A stretch of 64,000 nt of DNA from Roseicella sp. DB1501 (GCF_013112485.1 NZ_JABFHG010000011.1:62001-126000); one strand, 5' to 3'. Positions 18,680 through 28,646 are shown, counted from the first letter of the stretch. Numbers and translations: made by a program. The notes: generated from the letters alone by a model not told the origin.

Positions 18680-19699
18680 TCAGCCCGTCTGCTGGATGGC
18701 GGCAAGCATCCAGGGGCCGCCCTGGCTCCGGGTGAAGGTCCAGAGTTCGGTGACCGTCTGGCGGCGGTTGAGATCCCCCTCCACCACGGCGCCGTCGCTG
18801 ACCCGGCGGGTTACGTCGATCTGCGAGAAGCGCATGGCCACAGTGGCGAACTCCCGCTCCCCTTCCCGCCAAGCCTCGGCGAGGTCGCCCTTCTCCAGCA
18901 CCGTGTCGCGCGTCTCGTTGCGCCAGCCGCGGCGGGCGAGGTCAGCAAGGTCGTTGCCGAAGAACTGCACCATCTCCGGCGTGGCAACGGCGCGCATCGC
19001 GCGCTCATCCTGCCGCGACCAGGCCTCGTTCACCACCTTCAGGGCATTCTCGAAGGCCTGGAAATCCGCCGGGCCGATCTGGATCGGCTGCCCGGCCGGG
19101 GCGGCCCCGCCGCCGCCGTAATTGGGGCGCGGCCCATGGCCGATCCGGTCACCGGGCCCCTGGCCGTAGCCTTGCCCCTGCCCCTGGGTCTGCCGCGCCA
19201 TGCCACCGGGCGCGCCGGCGCCGGCATAGGCCGGCTGCTGCTGCCGGCGCCGGATGGCGTTCAGCACGAAGCGGGCGATCAGCACGATGATGGCGATCTG
19301 CAGCAGGAAGCCGAGGAAGCTGCCGAAGCCGGTGAAGCCGCCGAACAGCCCATGGCCGAAGAGCAGCCCGCCGAGCCCGGTGCCGATCAGGCCGCCGAGC
19401 AGCCCGGCCATGAAGGGTGAGCGCGAGAACATGCCGCCCGCCGGGCTGGTCTGGCCGATCGGCGGCCGGTTGTAGGGCGTCTGGCCATAGCTGCCACCGG
19501 GCCGCGAGGGTTCGGTCATGCTCCGGTCCATCTGCCGGGCAGTGCCGGGGGCGGTGTTGGTCGAGGGCGGCGCGCTCCAGGTGCGCGAGCCGCGGCTGCC
19601 CATGGAGCTGCCACCGCCCGGCCGCGCATCCGCGAGCGCCGGCGCCAGCGCGAGGACCGCGGCGGCGAAGGCCGCGAGCAGGAAGGCAGGACGACGCAT
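18680..19699 (-). CDS. Tim44-like domain protein, secreted or membrane-bound
   Basis: This is a 339-residue protein with a signal sequence (MRRPAFLLAAF, ending near ALADA). A low-complexity Ser/Gly/Pro region follows, then a glycine-rich membrane stretch at about 105-155 (GLLGGLIGTGLGGLLFG, then LLQIAIIVLIARFVL). A second Gln/Gly-rich linker comes next. The C-terminal 140 residues form a Tim44-like/NTF2-fold domain opening with IGPADFQAFENALKVVNEAW. Bacterial Tim44 proteins are widespread and membrane-associated, but their role is unclear. The start is the ATG at 19699. Confidence 0.88.
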   Translation of the reverse strand: MRRPAFLLAAFAAAVLALAPALADARPGGGSSMGSRGSRTWSAPPSTNTAPGTARQMDRSMTEPSRPGGSYGQTPYNRPPIGQTSPAGGMFSRSPFMAGLLGGLIGTGLGGLLFGHGLFGGFTGFGSFLGFLLQIAIIVLIARFVLNAIRRRQQQPAYAGAGAPGGMARQTQGQGQGYGQGPGDRIGHGPRPNYGGGGAAPAGQPIQIGPADFQAFENALKVVNEAWSRQDERAMRAVATPEMVQFFGNDLADLARRGWRNETRDTVLEKGDLAEAWREGEREFATVAMRFSQIDVTRRVSDGAVVEGDLNRRQTVTELWTFTRSQGGPWMLAAIQQTG

Positions 19700-19796
19700 G
19701 GCTTGGTGTCTCTCCGGCAATGGCTTTCTTGGCCGCAATATATAGGAGACGCGGGCAGGATTGCGACGGTTCCCCGCTGGAAGTCCGGGCTGTCCT

Positions 19797-20204
19797 TCAG
19801 CCGCGGCGCAGCGAGGCCAGCGTCGTCTCCTTCTCCGCCTCACTGAGCGGCACCATCTGCCGCCAGACCGCGACGGCCCAGGGATGCGCCGCCCGGGTCA
19901 GGCGCAGGAGGTCATGCTCGTCGAGGCTCGCCACATAGCTGCCGATGCGTTCCTCCTCGTCGTCCCAGCCGGCGGCGATGTCGACCACCACCGCCATTGC
20001 CTGCATCGCCGCTTCGTCCAGGTCGCCCTCGACGAAGGCGCCCATCTCGACCAGTTCCGGCACCTGATGCGCGGTGATGATGGCGAGCGTCGCCGCCTCG
20101 CGCAGCGGCAACTCGCCCTCCGCATCCGCCACCAGCTCGGCCAGCGCGGCAATCGCCTCGCGCTCCATTTGCTCGCGCGACTTGCGCCAGTCCTGGATCG
20201 CCAT
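19797..20204 (-). CDS. Hypothetical helical protein
   Basis: This is a 135-residue acidic, mostly helical protein with no family I recognise. It starts MAIQDWRKSREQMEREA and contains EEERIGSYVASLDEHDLLRL. I chose the ATG at 20204, which has GGGGGAG 8 bases upstream; a GTG three codons earlier also exists. It lacks a signal peptide or membrane segment. It runs in the same direction as the PmbA gene, 130 bases downstream of it. Confidence 0.6.
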   Translation of the reverse strand: MAIQDWRKSREQMEREAIAALAELVADAEGELPLREAATLAIITAHQVPELVEMGAFVEGDLDEAAMQAMAVVVDIAAGWDDEEERIGSYVASLDEHDLLRLTRAAHPWAVAVWRQMVPLSEAEKETTLASLRRG

Positions 20205-20334
20205 CGCAGTCACTCCCCCAGGCGCCGCCCGGCCGCCGCGCCCGTCCGGCGGACCGGCCGGCGCGACGCCCCCCCCTGCGGCGATCGATTCGAAGATCCC
20301 CTCCGCGGCCAGTCCTTCCCAGGACGCGCGGCGG

Positions 20335-21663
20335 TCAGGCCCCGGCCATCGTCAGCCCCTCGACCCGCAGTGTCGGGCTGTCGGTGCCGCGGCGGAATTC
20401 CAGGTCGTCGGCCGGCGTCAGATGCAACAGCATCTCCCGCAGGTTGCCGGCGATGGTGACCTCGCTCACCGGCTCGGCCAGCGCCCCGTCACGGATCAGG
20501 AAGCCGGCGGCGCCGCGGCTGTAGTCGCCGGTGATGCCGTTGACCCCGCTGCCGATCAGCTCGGTCACGTAGAGGCCGAGCCGGATATCGGCCATCAGCG
20601 CCGCCGGCGTCACGCTGCCCGGCTCAAGCCAGAGATTGGTGGTCGAGGGCGAGGGTGGGCTGCCGGTGCCGCGGCCGGCATGGCCGGTCGAGGTCATGCC
20701 GAGCTGCCGGGCGCTGCGCCAGTCCAGCACCCAGCTCGTCAGCACGCCGTCCTCGACGATGGCCCGGCGTACGCCCTGCATCCCCTCGCCGTCGAAGGGG
20801 CGGCTGCGCCGGCCGCGATGCCGAGTCGGGTCGTCCACCAGCGTCAGCCCGGGCGCCAGCACCCGCTGGCCGAGCCGGTCGCGCAGGAAGGAGGTGCCGC
20901 GCGCCACCGCCGCGCCGTTGATCGCCCCGGCCAGATGGCCGAGCAGCGAGGCGGCGACGCGCGGGTCGTAGACCACCGGCAGGCGGGCGGTCTTCGGCCG
21001 GGTCGGGTTGAGCCGCGCCACCGCCTTCTCCCCGGCGCGGCGGCCGAGCAGGGCGGCATCCTCGAGATCGGCGAGATGCACGGCGCTGGCATAGTCGTAA
21101 TCCCGCTCCATCGCCGTGCCCTGGCCGGCGAGGGCGGTGACGGAGACGGACTGGCTGGTCCGGACATATTCCCCGGCGAAGCCGTTGCTGGCGGCGAGGG
21201 CGATGACGCTGCGCCCCCAGCCGGCCTCGGCGCCCTCCGAATTGGTCACGCCGGCGACCGCCAGCGCCGCCTCCTCGGCGGCGGCGGCGCGGGCGATCAG
21301 CGCCTCGGCATCGGGCTCGGTGGCATCGGCGAGGTCGAGATCGACCGCGACCAGCCCGTCCGGCGCCTCGGCGAGGCCGGCGAAGGGGTCCTCCGGCACC
21401 ACCCGCGCCATGGCGACCGCCCGCTCGGCCAGGGCGGCGAAGCCCACCGGCGCGGGATCGGTCGTCGAGACGATCGCCTGCCGGCGGCCGACGAAGACGC
21501 GCAGGCCGAGATCGAACCCCTCCGCCCGCTCGAGCTGCTCGATCTTGCCGAGCCGCCGGGCGACGGAGAGCGAGGCGCTGCCGACCAGGATGGCGTCGGC
21601 GGCGTCCGCCCCGGCCCTGCGGGCGGCGGCGACGAGGTCCTGCAGGGTGGCGAGCTGGCTCAT
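20335..21663 (-). CDS. pmbA: TldD/PmbA family metallopeptidase-like protein (PmbA/TldE)
   Basis: This is a 442-residue PmbA/TldE-type protein, the non-metal-binding partner of TldD in a protease that trims unfolded or modified peptides. Family features are the N-terminal ADAADAILVGSASLSVARR block and the C-terminal ELIGSGVNGITGDYSRGAAGF motif. It lacks the HExxxH motif found in TldD, as expected for PmbA. No tldD lies in this window. The next gene upstream is an M16 peptidase, 136 bases away on the same strand. Confidence 0.92.
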   Translation of the reverse strand: MSQLATLQDLVAAARRAGADAADAILVGSASLSVARRLGKIEQLERAEGFDLGLRVFVGRRQAIVSTTDPAPVGFAALAERAVAMARVVPEDPFAGLAEAPDGLVAVDLDLADATEPDAEALIARAAAAEEAALAVAGVTNSEGAEAGWGRSVIALAASNGFAGEYVRTSQSVSVTALAGQGTAMERDYDYASAVHLADLEDAALLGRRAGEKAVARLNPTRPKTARLPVVYDPRVAASLLGHLAGAINGAAVARGTSFLRDRLGQRVLAPGLTLVDDPTRHRGRRSRPFDGEGMQGVRRAIVEDGVLTSWVLDWRSARQLGMTSTGHAGRGTGSPPSPSTTNLWLEPGSVTPAALMADIRLGLYVTELIGSGVNGITGDYSRGAAGFLIRDGALAEPVSEVTIAGNLREMLLHLTPADDLEFRRGTDSPTLRVEGLTMAGA

Positions 21664-21799
21664 CGGACTCTCCTCGGGAACCCGGCCCAACCCAGGGGAT
21701 GGGCCGGCCATGGGCGCGCGGGTATGCCATGGCCGGCCAGGGACGTCGCCCCGAACATCACCCCGGGCGTCCCCCGCGCGGCGCTGTCCCGGATGGGGA

Positions 21800-23065
21800 T
21801 CAGGCGGCCAGCCGCTCGGCGATCTGCGGCAGGCCGGGCACCCGGCCGGCCGGACCGAGCGCGGCGAGGGTCGGCGCCGCGCGGAAGGCGGCGCGCGCCG
21901 CCTCCTGCACGTCCTCGATGGTGACGGCGGCGATCCGCGCCTTGGTCTCCTCCACCGGGATGACGCGGCCATGCACCTGGATCTGCCGGGCGAGCTGCTC
22001 GGTGCGGCTGCCGGTGCTCTCGAGCGACATCAGCAGCGAGGCGCGGAACTGCGCCTTGGCGCGGTCCAGCTCGTCCTGCGTCACGTCGGTCTGCACCTTG
22101 CGCAGCTCCTCGAGCGTCACGGGCACCAGCTCCTCCGCCTCCTTCTCGCCGGTGCCGGCATAGACGGCGAAGAGGCCGCCATCCTGGAAGGGATGCGCGA
22201 AGGAATAGATCGAGTAGACGAGGCCGCGCTTCTCGCGGATCTCCTGGAACAGGCGCGAGGACATGCCGCCGCCAAGCAGGGTCGAGAGCAGCAGCGAGGG
22301 GTAGTGCAGCCGGTCCTTGTAGCCGGTCGAAGGAAAGCCGAGGACGATGTGCACCTGGTCGAGGTCGCGCTCCTCGCGGAACTCGCCGCCGACATAGCGC
22401 GCGGCCTCGGGCGGCGGCGGCGCCACCTGCGGCAGGTCGGCGAAGTGGCGCTGCACGAGGTCCACCACCGCCTCGTGCTCCACCGCGCCGGCGGCGGCGA
22501 CCACCATGCGCTCCGGCCCGTAATGGTGGCGCATGTAGCCGGTCAGCGCCTCCCGCTTCATGTCGCGGATCACCTCCTCGGTGCCCAGCGTCGGCCGGCC
22601 CATGGGCTGGCCGGGAAAGGCGGTGTTCTGGAAGTGGTCGAAGATGATGTCGTCCGGCGTGTCGTTCGCCTGGCCGATCTCCTGCAGGATGACGCCGCGC
22701 TCCCGCTCCAGCTCCTCCGGGATGAAGCTGGAATGCGTCAGGATGTCGCCGATGATGTCGGCGGCGAGGCCGACATCCTCCTTCAGCACCTTGCAGTAAT
22801 AGGCGGTGTTCTCGCGCGAGGTGTAGGCGTTCAGGTGGCCGCCGACATTCTCGATCTCGCGGGCGATGTCGGCGGCGCTGCGGCGCTCCGTGCCCTTGAA
22901 GGCCATGTGCTCCAGGAAGTGGGAGACGCCGTTCTCCGCTTCGCTCTCATGCCGGGTGCCGGCGGCGACATAGGCGCCGATCGAGACGGTCTCGACCCGC
23001 GGCATGGTCTCGGAGACGACGATGAGGCCGTTGGGCAGGCGGGTCAGGCGGACGGCGTCGGACAT
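21800..23065 (-). CDS. M16 family zinc peptidase (mitochondrial processing peptidase-like)
   Basis: This 421-residue inverzincin has the inverted zinc motif HFLEH (H49, E52, H53) with the third ligand in the ENTAYYCKVLKED region. The second, inactive half starts near residue 215 (VHIVLGFPSTGY). The protein matches the alphaproteobacterial relatives of mitochondrial processing peptidase beta. It has no signal peptide and is likely cytoplasmic. In many relatives the gene sits beside thrC, but here thrC is 6.5 kb away. The start is the ATG at 23065. Confidence 0.93.
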   Translation of the reverse strand: MSDAVRLTRLPNGLIVVSETMPRVETVSIGAYVAAGTRHESEAENGVSHFLEHMAFKGTERRSAADIAREIENVGGHLNAYTSRENTAYYCKVLKEDVGLAADIIGDILTHSSFIPEELERERGVILQEIGQANDTPDDIIFDHFQNTAFPGQPMGRPTLGTEEVIRDMKREALTGYMRHHYGPERMVVAAAGAVEHEAVVDLVQRHFADLPQVAPPPPEAARYVGGEFREERDLDQVHIVLGFPSTGYKDRLHYPSLLLSTLLGGGMSSRLFQEIREKRGLVYSIYSFAHPFQDGGLFAVYAGTGEKEAEELVPVTLEELRKVQTDVTQDELDRAKAQFRASLLMSLESTGSRTEQLARQIQVHGRVIPVEETKARIAAVTIEDVQEAARAAFRAAPTLAALGPAGRVPGLPQIAERLAA

Positions 23066-23263
23066 TCGGGTTCCTCGGGACGGGGACGGCCGGGCCCCGC
23101 TGGGCAGGAGGACGGGCAAGCGGGAGCGGGCCGTCCGGACAGGCATTGGCAGCCTTCCATCTAGGGCGGATGCGTCGCCAATGCGACCGTTGCGCGCGGG
23201 CCGGGCGGTTATCCCTTTCGTCATGCGTGCGGTTCGGCACGGGGAAGCGCCGCAGCGCGGAGC

Positions 23264-24832
23264 TCAGCCCCGCGGCGGCGCCGGCAGGGGCCGCGCCGCC
23301 GCCGCGAAGCCAGTCCAGGGATCGCGCCGGCGCAGCCGCGCCGTGGCGGCGGCCAGGGTGAAGGCCTGCGGGTCGAGCCGCGGCGTCACCTCCCGCCAGG
23401 CGAGCGGCATGGCGAGCGTCGCGCCCGGCCGGGCCCGCGGCGACCAGGCGGCGACGGCCGAAGCGCTGCGGTCGTTCCGCAGATAGTCGAGATAGATCCG
23501 CCCGGCCCGGGCCTCCCGCTCGGCGCGCGTGGTGAAGCGCCCCGGCGCCTCGGCTTCCAGCGCCTCGCACAGCCCCTGGCAGAAATCCCGCACCGCCGCC
23601 CAGCCCGCCTGCGGCCGCAGCGGCACCACCACATGCAGCCCCTTGCCGCCGGTGGTCTTGCAGAAGGGCGCGAGGCCCTGCCCTTGCAGCCGCTCGCGCA
23701 GCGCCTGCGCCGCCTCGACCACCCGGTCGAAGGGCAGGCCCTCATCCGGGTCGAGGTCGAAGACCAGCCGGTCGGGATGCTCGATATCGGCCGCGAGAGC
23801 GCCCCAGGGATGGATCTCCGTCACCCCCATCTGCGCCAGGGCGAGCAGCCCCTCGGCGCTGTCGACGCCGAGGCAGGGCCGCGCCTCGCCCGGCACCTCC
23901 AGTCGCCGGATGGCGGCGGGCAGGCCCGGCATCGGGTGCCGCTGGAAGAAGCGCTTGCCCTCGATCCCGTCCGGGGTGCGGACCAGGGAGAGCGGCCGGC
24001 CGGCGATCTGCGGCAGCAGGCGCGGCGCGGCGGCGGCATAGTAGTCGGCGAGGTCCCGCTTGCTGATCCCCTCCGCCGGCCAGAGCGGCTTCTCCGGATG
24101 GGTCAGGCGAGGCGCCGCCGGGCCGGCGCTGCGCCGCGCGGGGGCCGGCGGCGCCGGTTCCGGCTCCGACCGCCGCGGCGGCGCGGCCTGGCGCTTGGCC
24201 GCCGCGCGCCGTTTCGCGGCCGGCTGGCCGCCGGCGATCTCCTCCATGCTGCGGCCCGTGGCGACGGAGGTCAGCGCCTCCTCCACCAGCCGGCCGCCCT
24301 CGCCCGGCCGCGCCTCGGCATCGCGGCGCTTGATGAGCAGCCATTGCGGCTGCCGCTCGCGCGGCCGCGGCTTCATGCGGACGAGGTCCCAGGCGCCGCG
24401 CAGCCGGGCGCCGTGCAGGCTGAATTTCAGGTTGCCCGCGGCCAGCGCCGCGGCGGGGTCCGCCACCTCCGGCGCCGGCTCCCAGCGCCCTTCGTCCCAG
24501 ACCATCACCGTGCCGGCGCCGTAGCCGGCCTCGATCACCCCCTCGAAGCCGCGATAGTCGAGCGGATGGTCCTCGACCTCGACGGCGAGGCGCTTCTCGG
24601 CCGGGTCGAGCGAGGGGCCGCGGGTCACCGCCCAGGATTTCAGCACCCCGTCGAGCTCAAGCCGGAGGTCGAAATGCAGCCGCGAGGCGGCATGCTTCTG
24701 CACGACGAAGCGGCCGCCGCGGCCGGTGGCGGGGCGGGGCGCCGCCCCGTTGGGCACCTCCCCTGGCGGCTCGGCGGTGCGGGCGAAGTCGCGTTTCGCG
24801 CGGTAGCGGCTGAGCGGGTCCGGCCGGGTCAT
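23264..24832 (-). CDS. LigD-type end-joining protein: phosphoesterase plus polymerase, no ligase domain
   Basis: This 522-residue protein has two of the three LigD domains. The 3'-phosphoesterase domain (about 40-170) holds H47, H53, D55, R57 and H89, in the same spacing as the catalytic set of Pseudomonas LigD. An Ala/Pro/Arg-rich linker (about 195-240) follows. The primase-polymerase domain (about 242-520) has the catalytic pair D359/D361 in FDLDPDEG. The central ATP-dependent ligase of the usual 800-870-residue LigD is missing. LigD works with Ku in bacterial non-homologous end joining; no Ku gene is in this window. The ATG at 24832 lies 33 bases after the ABC permease stop, so it looks like the last gene of that operon. 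Confidence 0.92.
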   Translation of the reverse strand: MTRPDPLSRYRAKRDFARTAEPPGEVPNGAAPRPATGRGGRFVVQKHAASRLHFDLRLELDGVLKSWAVTRGPSLDPAEKRLAVEVEDHPLDYRGFEGVIEAGYGAGTVMVWDEGRWEPAPEVADPAAALAAGNLKFSLHGARLRGAWDLVRMKPRPRERQPQWLLIKRRDAEARPGEGGRLVEEALTSVATGRSMEEIAGGQPAAKRRAAAKRQAAPPRRSEPEPAPPAPARRSAGPAAPRLTHPEKPLWPAEGISKRDLADYYAAAAPRLLPQIAGRPLSLVRTPDGIEGKRFFQRHPMPGLPAAIRRLEVPGEARPCLGVDSAEGLLALAQMGVTEIHPWGALAADIEHPDRLVFDLDPDEGLPFDRVVEAAQALRERLQGQGLAPFCKTTGGKGLHVVVPLRPQAGWAAVRDFCQGLCEALEAEAPGRFTTRAEREARAGRIYLDYLRNDRSASAVAAWSPRARPGATLAMPLAWREVTPRLDPQAFTLAAATARLRRRDPWTGFAAAARPLPAPPRG

Positions 24833-24865
24833 GGCGTCCCCACAACGTCCGCCCCGGCGGACAGT

Positions 24866-25891
24866 TCAGGCAGCGGAGCGGCGCCGGCTGCGCAGCCGCT
24901 GGGCATAGACGTTGATGACCAGGGCGAGCAGCAGCACCAGGCCGCGGATCAGGATCTTCAGGAAGCTGTCCATGCGGATGTGGTCCAGCCCGTTGTTCAG
25001 CACGCCGAGCACCAGCACGCCGAGGATGGTGTTGCCGATGCCGCCCTGGCCGCCGAACAGGCTGGTGCCGCCGACCACCACGGCCGAGATCGCGTCCAGC
25101 AGGTAATTGTCGAACTGGTTCTGCTGCGCGCTGCCGAAATAGGCGACGCCCAGCATGCCGGCGAGGCCGGAGCAGAGGGCCGAGATCACCAGCGCCGTGC
25201 CCACCACGGCGCGGACGCCGACACCGGAATGCTCCGCCGCCTCGCGGTTGCCGCCGACCATGTAGATGTAGCGGCCAAAGCGCGTATAGGTCAGCACCAG
25301 ATGGCCGAGCAGCAGCACCACCCCGGCGACCACGACGACCCAGGGCACCGGCCCGATCGAGCCGCTGCCGAGGGTGAGCAACAGGTCGGGCACGCTGTAG
25401 GCGATCTGCCCGCGCACCAGCAGGGCGCCGATGCCGCTGGCGATCTGCAGCATGGCGAGCGTCATGATGAAGGAGGGGATGCCGATCCGCGTCACGCCGA
25501 GGGCGGTGACGCCGCCCAGGGCGAGGCTGCCGAGCAGCGCGACGAGGATCGCCAGCCCGCCCGGCAGGGGCAGGGTGGCGATGCCGGTGCTGGCATCCTG
25601 CACCGTCAGCACGGCGAGCAGGATGCCGGTCGCGTTCGCCACCGCCGCGACGCTGAGGTCGATCTCGGCGCAGAGGATCACATAGGTCAGCCCCACCGCG
25701 ATGATGGCGGTGATCGAGACCTGCTGCAGCACGTTGCCGAGATTGGCCAGCGTGGCGAAGGAGGGGCTGAGGGCGCTGAACAGGGCGATCAGCGCGATGA
25801 GGGTGGCGAAGGGCGCGAGGTTGCGAAGCTGCCCGCGCAGCGTCTCGGCCAGCCTGCCGCGCGGCGTGGCCTCGGTCAGCTCGTTCGGCAT
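24866..25891 (-). CDS. ABC transporter permease, ribose/xylose (BPD_transp_2) type
   Basis: This is a 341-residue inner-membrane permease with eight to ten hydrophobic segments. It shows family motifs ILCAEIDLSVAAVAN, GRYIYMVGGNREAA and AISAVVVGGTSLFGGQGGIG. It forms the channel of a CUT2-type sugar importer with the ATPase and binding protein directly upstream (13-base gap to the ATPase stop). The ligD-like gene follows 33 bases later. Confidence 0.93.
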   Translation of the reverse strand: MPNELTEATPRGRLAETLRGQLRNLAPFATLIALIALFSALSPSFATLANLGNVLQQVSITAIIAVGLTYVILCAEIDLSVAAVANATGILLAVLTVQDASTGIATLPLPGGLAILVALLGSLALGGVTALGVTRIGIPSFIMTLAMLQIASGIGALLVRGQIAYSVPDLLLTLGSGSIGPVPWVVVVAGVVLLLGHLVLTYTRFGRYIYMVGGNREAAEHSGVGVRAVVGTALVISALCSGLAGMLGVAYFGSAQQNQFDNYLLDAISAVVVGGTSLFGGQGGIGNTILGVLVLGVLNNGLDHIRMDSFLKILIRGLVLLLALVINVYAQRLRSRRRSAA

Positions 25892-25904
25892 CGGCTCCCC
25901 TCCC

Positions 25905-27440
25905 TCACGCCGCGGCCAGCAGGCGGTCCTTGCCCACCGCCTCGCCGGCGAACTCCTCGGCCAGCAGGCCGCGGCGCATGACCAGGATGCGGTCGGCGAG
26001 CGAGAGCACCGTCTCCGGCTCGGAGGAGACGACGAGGATGCCGACCCCCTGCTCCCGCAGCCCGCGCACGATGCGCACCACGTCGTCCTTGGCGCCGACA
26101 TCCATGCCGCGCGTCGGCTCGCTCAGCAGCAGCACCCGCGGCAGGTGGGTCAGCCAGCGGGCGAGCGCCACCTTCTGCTGGTTGCCGCCGGAGAGCTGGC
26201 CGACCGGCAGATCGACCCGGGCCGGGCGGATGCCGAGGCGCCGCACATGCCCCTCGGCGATCCGGCGCTCCTGCCGGGGCCGCAGCAGGAGGCGGTTGAT
26301 CCGCTCCAGCACCGCGATGCTGATGTTGCGGGTGACGCTCTCGCCGGCGAAGAGCATGGCGCGGCGGCTCTCCGGCACATAGGCGATGCCGGCGCGCTTG
26401 GCCCCCGGCGTGCCGCGCCCGAGCCGGGCCACCCGGCCATCGACCCGCACCGTGCCGCGATCCGGCCGCAGCTTGCCCGAGAGCGCCCGCGCCAGGTCGA
26501 GCTGGCCGGAGCCCATGAAGCCGTAGAGGCCGAGCACCTCGCCGGCATGCAGCTCGAGCGAGGCGGGGCCGAACAACCCCTCGACGCCGAGCTCCTCGAC
26601 CGCCAGCACCACCGGGGCGCGGGAGCGCGGGGCGAGCGGGATCGCCTCGGAATAGCTCTCCTCCAGCCGCTCATGGCCGGCGCCGATCATGCGCTCGATC
26701 AGCCAGGGCTTGCCCGCCTCGCGCGCCGCGGCGCTGCCGACCCGGCGGCCGTTGCGGAAGACGGTGACGCTGTCCGAGACGCGCAGCACGTCGTCGAGGA
26801 AATGCGAGATGAAGACCACGCTCCGCCCATCCGCCCGCAGGCGGTCGAGCAGGGCGAAGAGCCACTCCACCTCGGGCGGCGAGAGGGCCGAGGTCGGCTC
26901 GTCGAGGATGAGGATGCGCGCGCCGGAGAGCAGGACCCGCGCCAGCTCCACCATCTGCTGCAGGCCGAGCGGCAGGCTGCCGGCCGGCACGGCGGGGTCG
27001 ATGTCGAGGCCGAGCGCCTCGAGCTGCGCCCGCGCCGCCGCGCGCATGCGCCGCCAGGCGACGAGGCCGAGGCGGTTCAGCGGCTGCCGGCCGAGCAGGA
27101 CGTTCTCGGCCACCGAGAGCGCCGGCACGATCGACAGCTCCTGATGCACCATGCCGATGCCGGCATCGCGCGCCTCGCGCGGGTTGCGGAAGCGGACCGG
27201 CCGGCCGTCCAGCCGCATCTCGCCCTCGTATTCCGCATGCACGCCGGCGATGATCTTCATCAGCGTGCTCTTGCCGGCGCCGTTCTCGCCGACGAGGCCG
27301 TGCACCTCGCCGGCGGCGAGCCGGAAATCGACACCCTCCAGCGCCGCGACGCCGGCGAAGCGCTTCGAGATGCCGCTGAGCTCGAGCCGCGGCGGGGCGC
27401 CAGGGGACACCATGCCAGGGGGCACCATGCCAGGGGACAT
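25905..27440 (-). CDS. Sugar ABC transporter ATP-binding protein, double-domain (RbsA/XylG type)
   Basis: This 511-residue protein has two fused ABC ATPase domains. The first has Walker A GLVGENGAGKSTLMK and Walker B ARILILDEPTSAL. The second has a degenerate Walker A (LYGFMGSGQLDLARAL) and an intact LSGGNQQKVALARWL signature. Such asymmetry is normal for the family. It drives import with the adjacent permease and binding protein. The start codon sits in a 15-base tandem repeat giving three in-frame ATGs (27440, 27428, 27413), so the true start is uncertain by up to nine residues. It follows the binding-protein gene by 7 bases. Confidence 0.93.
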   Translation of the reverse strand: MSPGMVPPGMVSPGAPPRLELSGISKRFAGVAALEGVDFRLAAGEVHGLVGENGAGKSTLMKIIAGVHAEYEGEMRLDGRPVRFRNPREARDAGIGMVHQELSIVPALSVAENVLLGRQPLNRLGLVAWRRMRAAARAQLEALGLDIDPAVPAGSLPLGLQQMVELARVLLSGARILILDEPTSALSPPEVEWLFALLDRLRADGRSVVFISHFLDDVLRVSDSVTVFRNGRRVGSAAAREAGKPWLIERMIGAGHERLEESYSEAIPLAPRSRAPVVLAVEELGVEGLFGPASLELHAGEVLGLYGFMGSGQLDLARALSGKLRPDRGTVRVDGRVARLGRGTPGAKRAGIAYVPESRRAMLFAGESVTRNISIAVLERINRLLLRPRQERRIAEGHVRRLGIRPARVDLPVGQLSGGNQQKVALARWLTHLPRVLLLSEPTRGMDVGAKDDVVRIVRGLREQGVGILVVSSEPETVLSLADRILVMRRGLLAEEFAGEAVGKDRLLAAA

Positions 27441-27447
27441 GCCGCGG

Positions 27448-28461
27448 CTAGATCAGGAAGTGCTTTTGCATCCAGGCCATCCCCGCGGCATTGGCCCTGG
27501 TCACCACCGGCCCATCGGTGATGACATGCTTCGGGATGCCGCCCTCGCCGGTCTTCTCGCCCGCCACCACCGCCGCGACCCCGGCCAGGATGGCGCCGCC
27601 ATGGATGCGGCAGGAGGGGTTGCGCACCGTCGCGTGCATGCGGCCGTCCATCACCGCCTGCAGGGCCGGCGGCATGGCGTCGCAGCCGCCGATCTTGATC
27701 TCGGTGCGGCCCTTCGCCTTCATCACGTTGTAGGCGGCGAGCGCCATGTCGTCGTTGTGGAAATAGGCGGCGCTGATCTTCGGGTACTTGGTCAGGTGGG
27801 TGTCCCAGATGCGCGCCACCTTGGTGACGTCCCAGTCGCCCGGCGTGGTGTCCAGCACCTCCACCTTCGGGTAGCGCTTCACCACGGCGTCGAAGCCGCG
27901 CGCCCGCCCCTGCGCGCCGGTATGGCCGAGCGCGCCCTGGGTCATGATGACGGTGCCCTCGCCGCCGATCGCCTGCATCAGCGCCTCGGTCACCGCCGCG
28001 CCCATGAGCTCGTTGTCGGGGGCGAGGAAGCTGTGGACGTTGATCTGCTCGAGCGGCGCGATCAGCGTGTCCATGTCGATCACCGGCACGCCGGCATCGA
28101 TCATCTTGCGCACCGGCGCCGCCAGGGTGCCGATGCCGAAGGCCTGGATGGCGACGAAATCCCATTTCTGGGAGGCCATGTTGTCGATGGCGCCGCGCTG
28201 GCGGGTGGCGTTCAGCTCGCCGTCGAACCAGGTGACGTCCACATTGTAGAGCCGGCCCCAGTATTCCGCGGCGGCCTTGCCCTGGGCGCACCAGGTGGCC
28301 TGCAGCCCGGCATTGGAGAAGGCGGCGCGCAGCGGCTTCGCCGACCGCCCCATCTCGGCCGCGAGGGCCGGCGAGAGGGCGAGGCCGCCGAGCAGCGGCA
28401 GGGTGGCTGCGGCCTGCAACAGGCCGCGACGGCCGCCGGGCGGCTGGTCTTCCTGGTCCAT
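27448..28461 (-). CDS. Sugar-type ABC transporter substrate-binding protein
   Basis: This is a 337-residue periplasmic binding protein of the Peripla_BP_4 (ribose-binding-like) family. The N-terminus has a twin-arginine-like signal (GGRRGLLQAAATLPLLGG, cleavage near ALAAE). Core motifs include LRAAFSNAGLQATWCAQGKA, AGVPVIDMDTLI and AAYFHNDDMALAAYN. It is the first gene of the operon and delivers an unknown sugar or related molecule to the permease. The gene is divergent from the LLM oxidoreductase gene at 28647. Confidence 0.9.
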   Translation of the reverse strand: MDQEDQPPGGRRGLLQAAATLPLLGGLALSPALAAEMGRSAKPLRAAFSNAGLQATWCAQGKAAAEYWGRLYNVDVTWFDGELNATRQRGAIDNMASQKWDFVAIQAFGIGTLAAPVRKMIDAGVPVIDMDTLIAPLEQINVHSFLAPDNELMGAAVTEALMQAIGGEGTVIMTQGALGHTGAQGRARGFDAVVKRYPKVEVLDTTPGDWDVTKVARIWDTHLTKYPKISAAYFHNDDMALAAYNVMKAKGRTEIKIGGCDAMPPALQAVMDGRMHATVRNPSCRIHGGAILAGVAAVVAGEKTGEGGIPKHVITDGPVVTRANAAGMAWMQKHFLI

Positions 28462-28646
28462 GGCGTCCCCTTCCCCGACCCGGGCGATCCTCGCTGCCGC
28501 CGCTTGGGTGCCGGTAGCTTGCGCCAGCGTCCCGGGCCCTGGCAACGCCCTCGGGCAGAGGGGGCGGGGCCCTCCCGCCGGGGCTGGCGCTGCGAACATT
28601 CGCCGGCGCGCCGCGTTGCCGACGCTCTGCCGACGGAGCCCCACCC

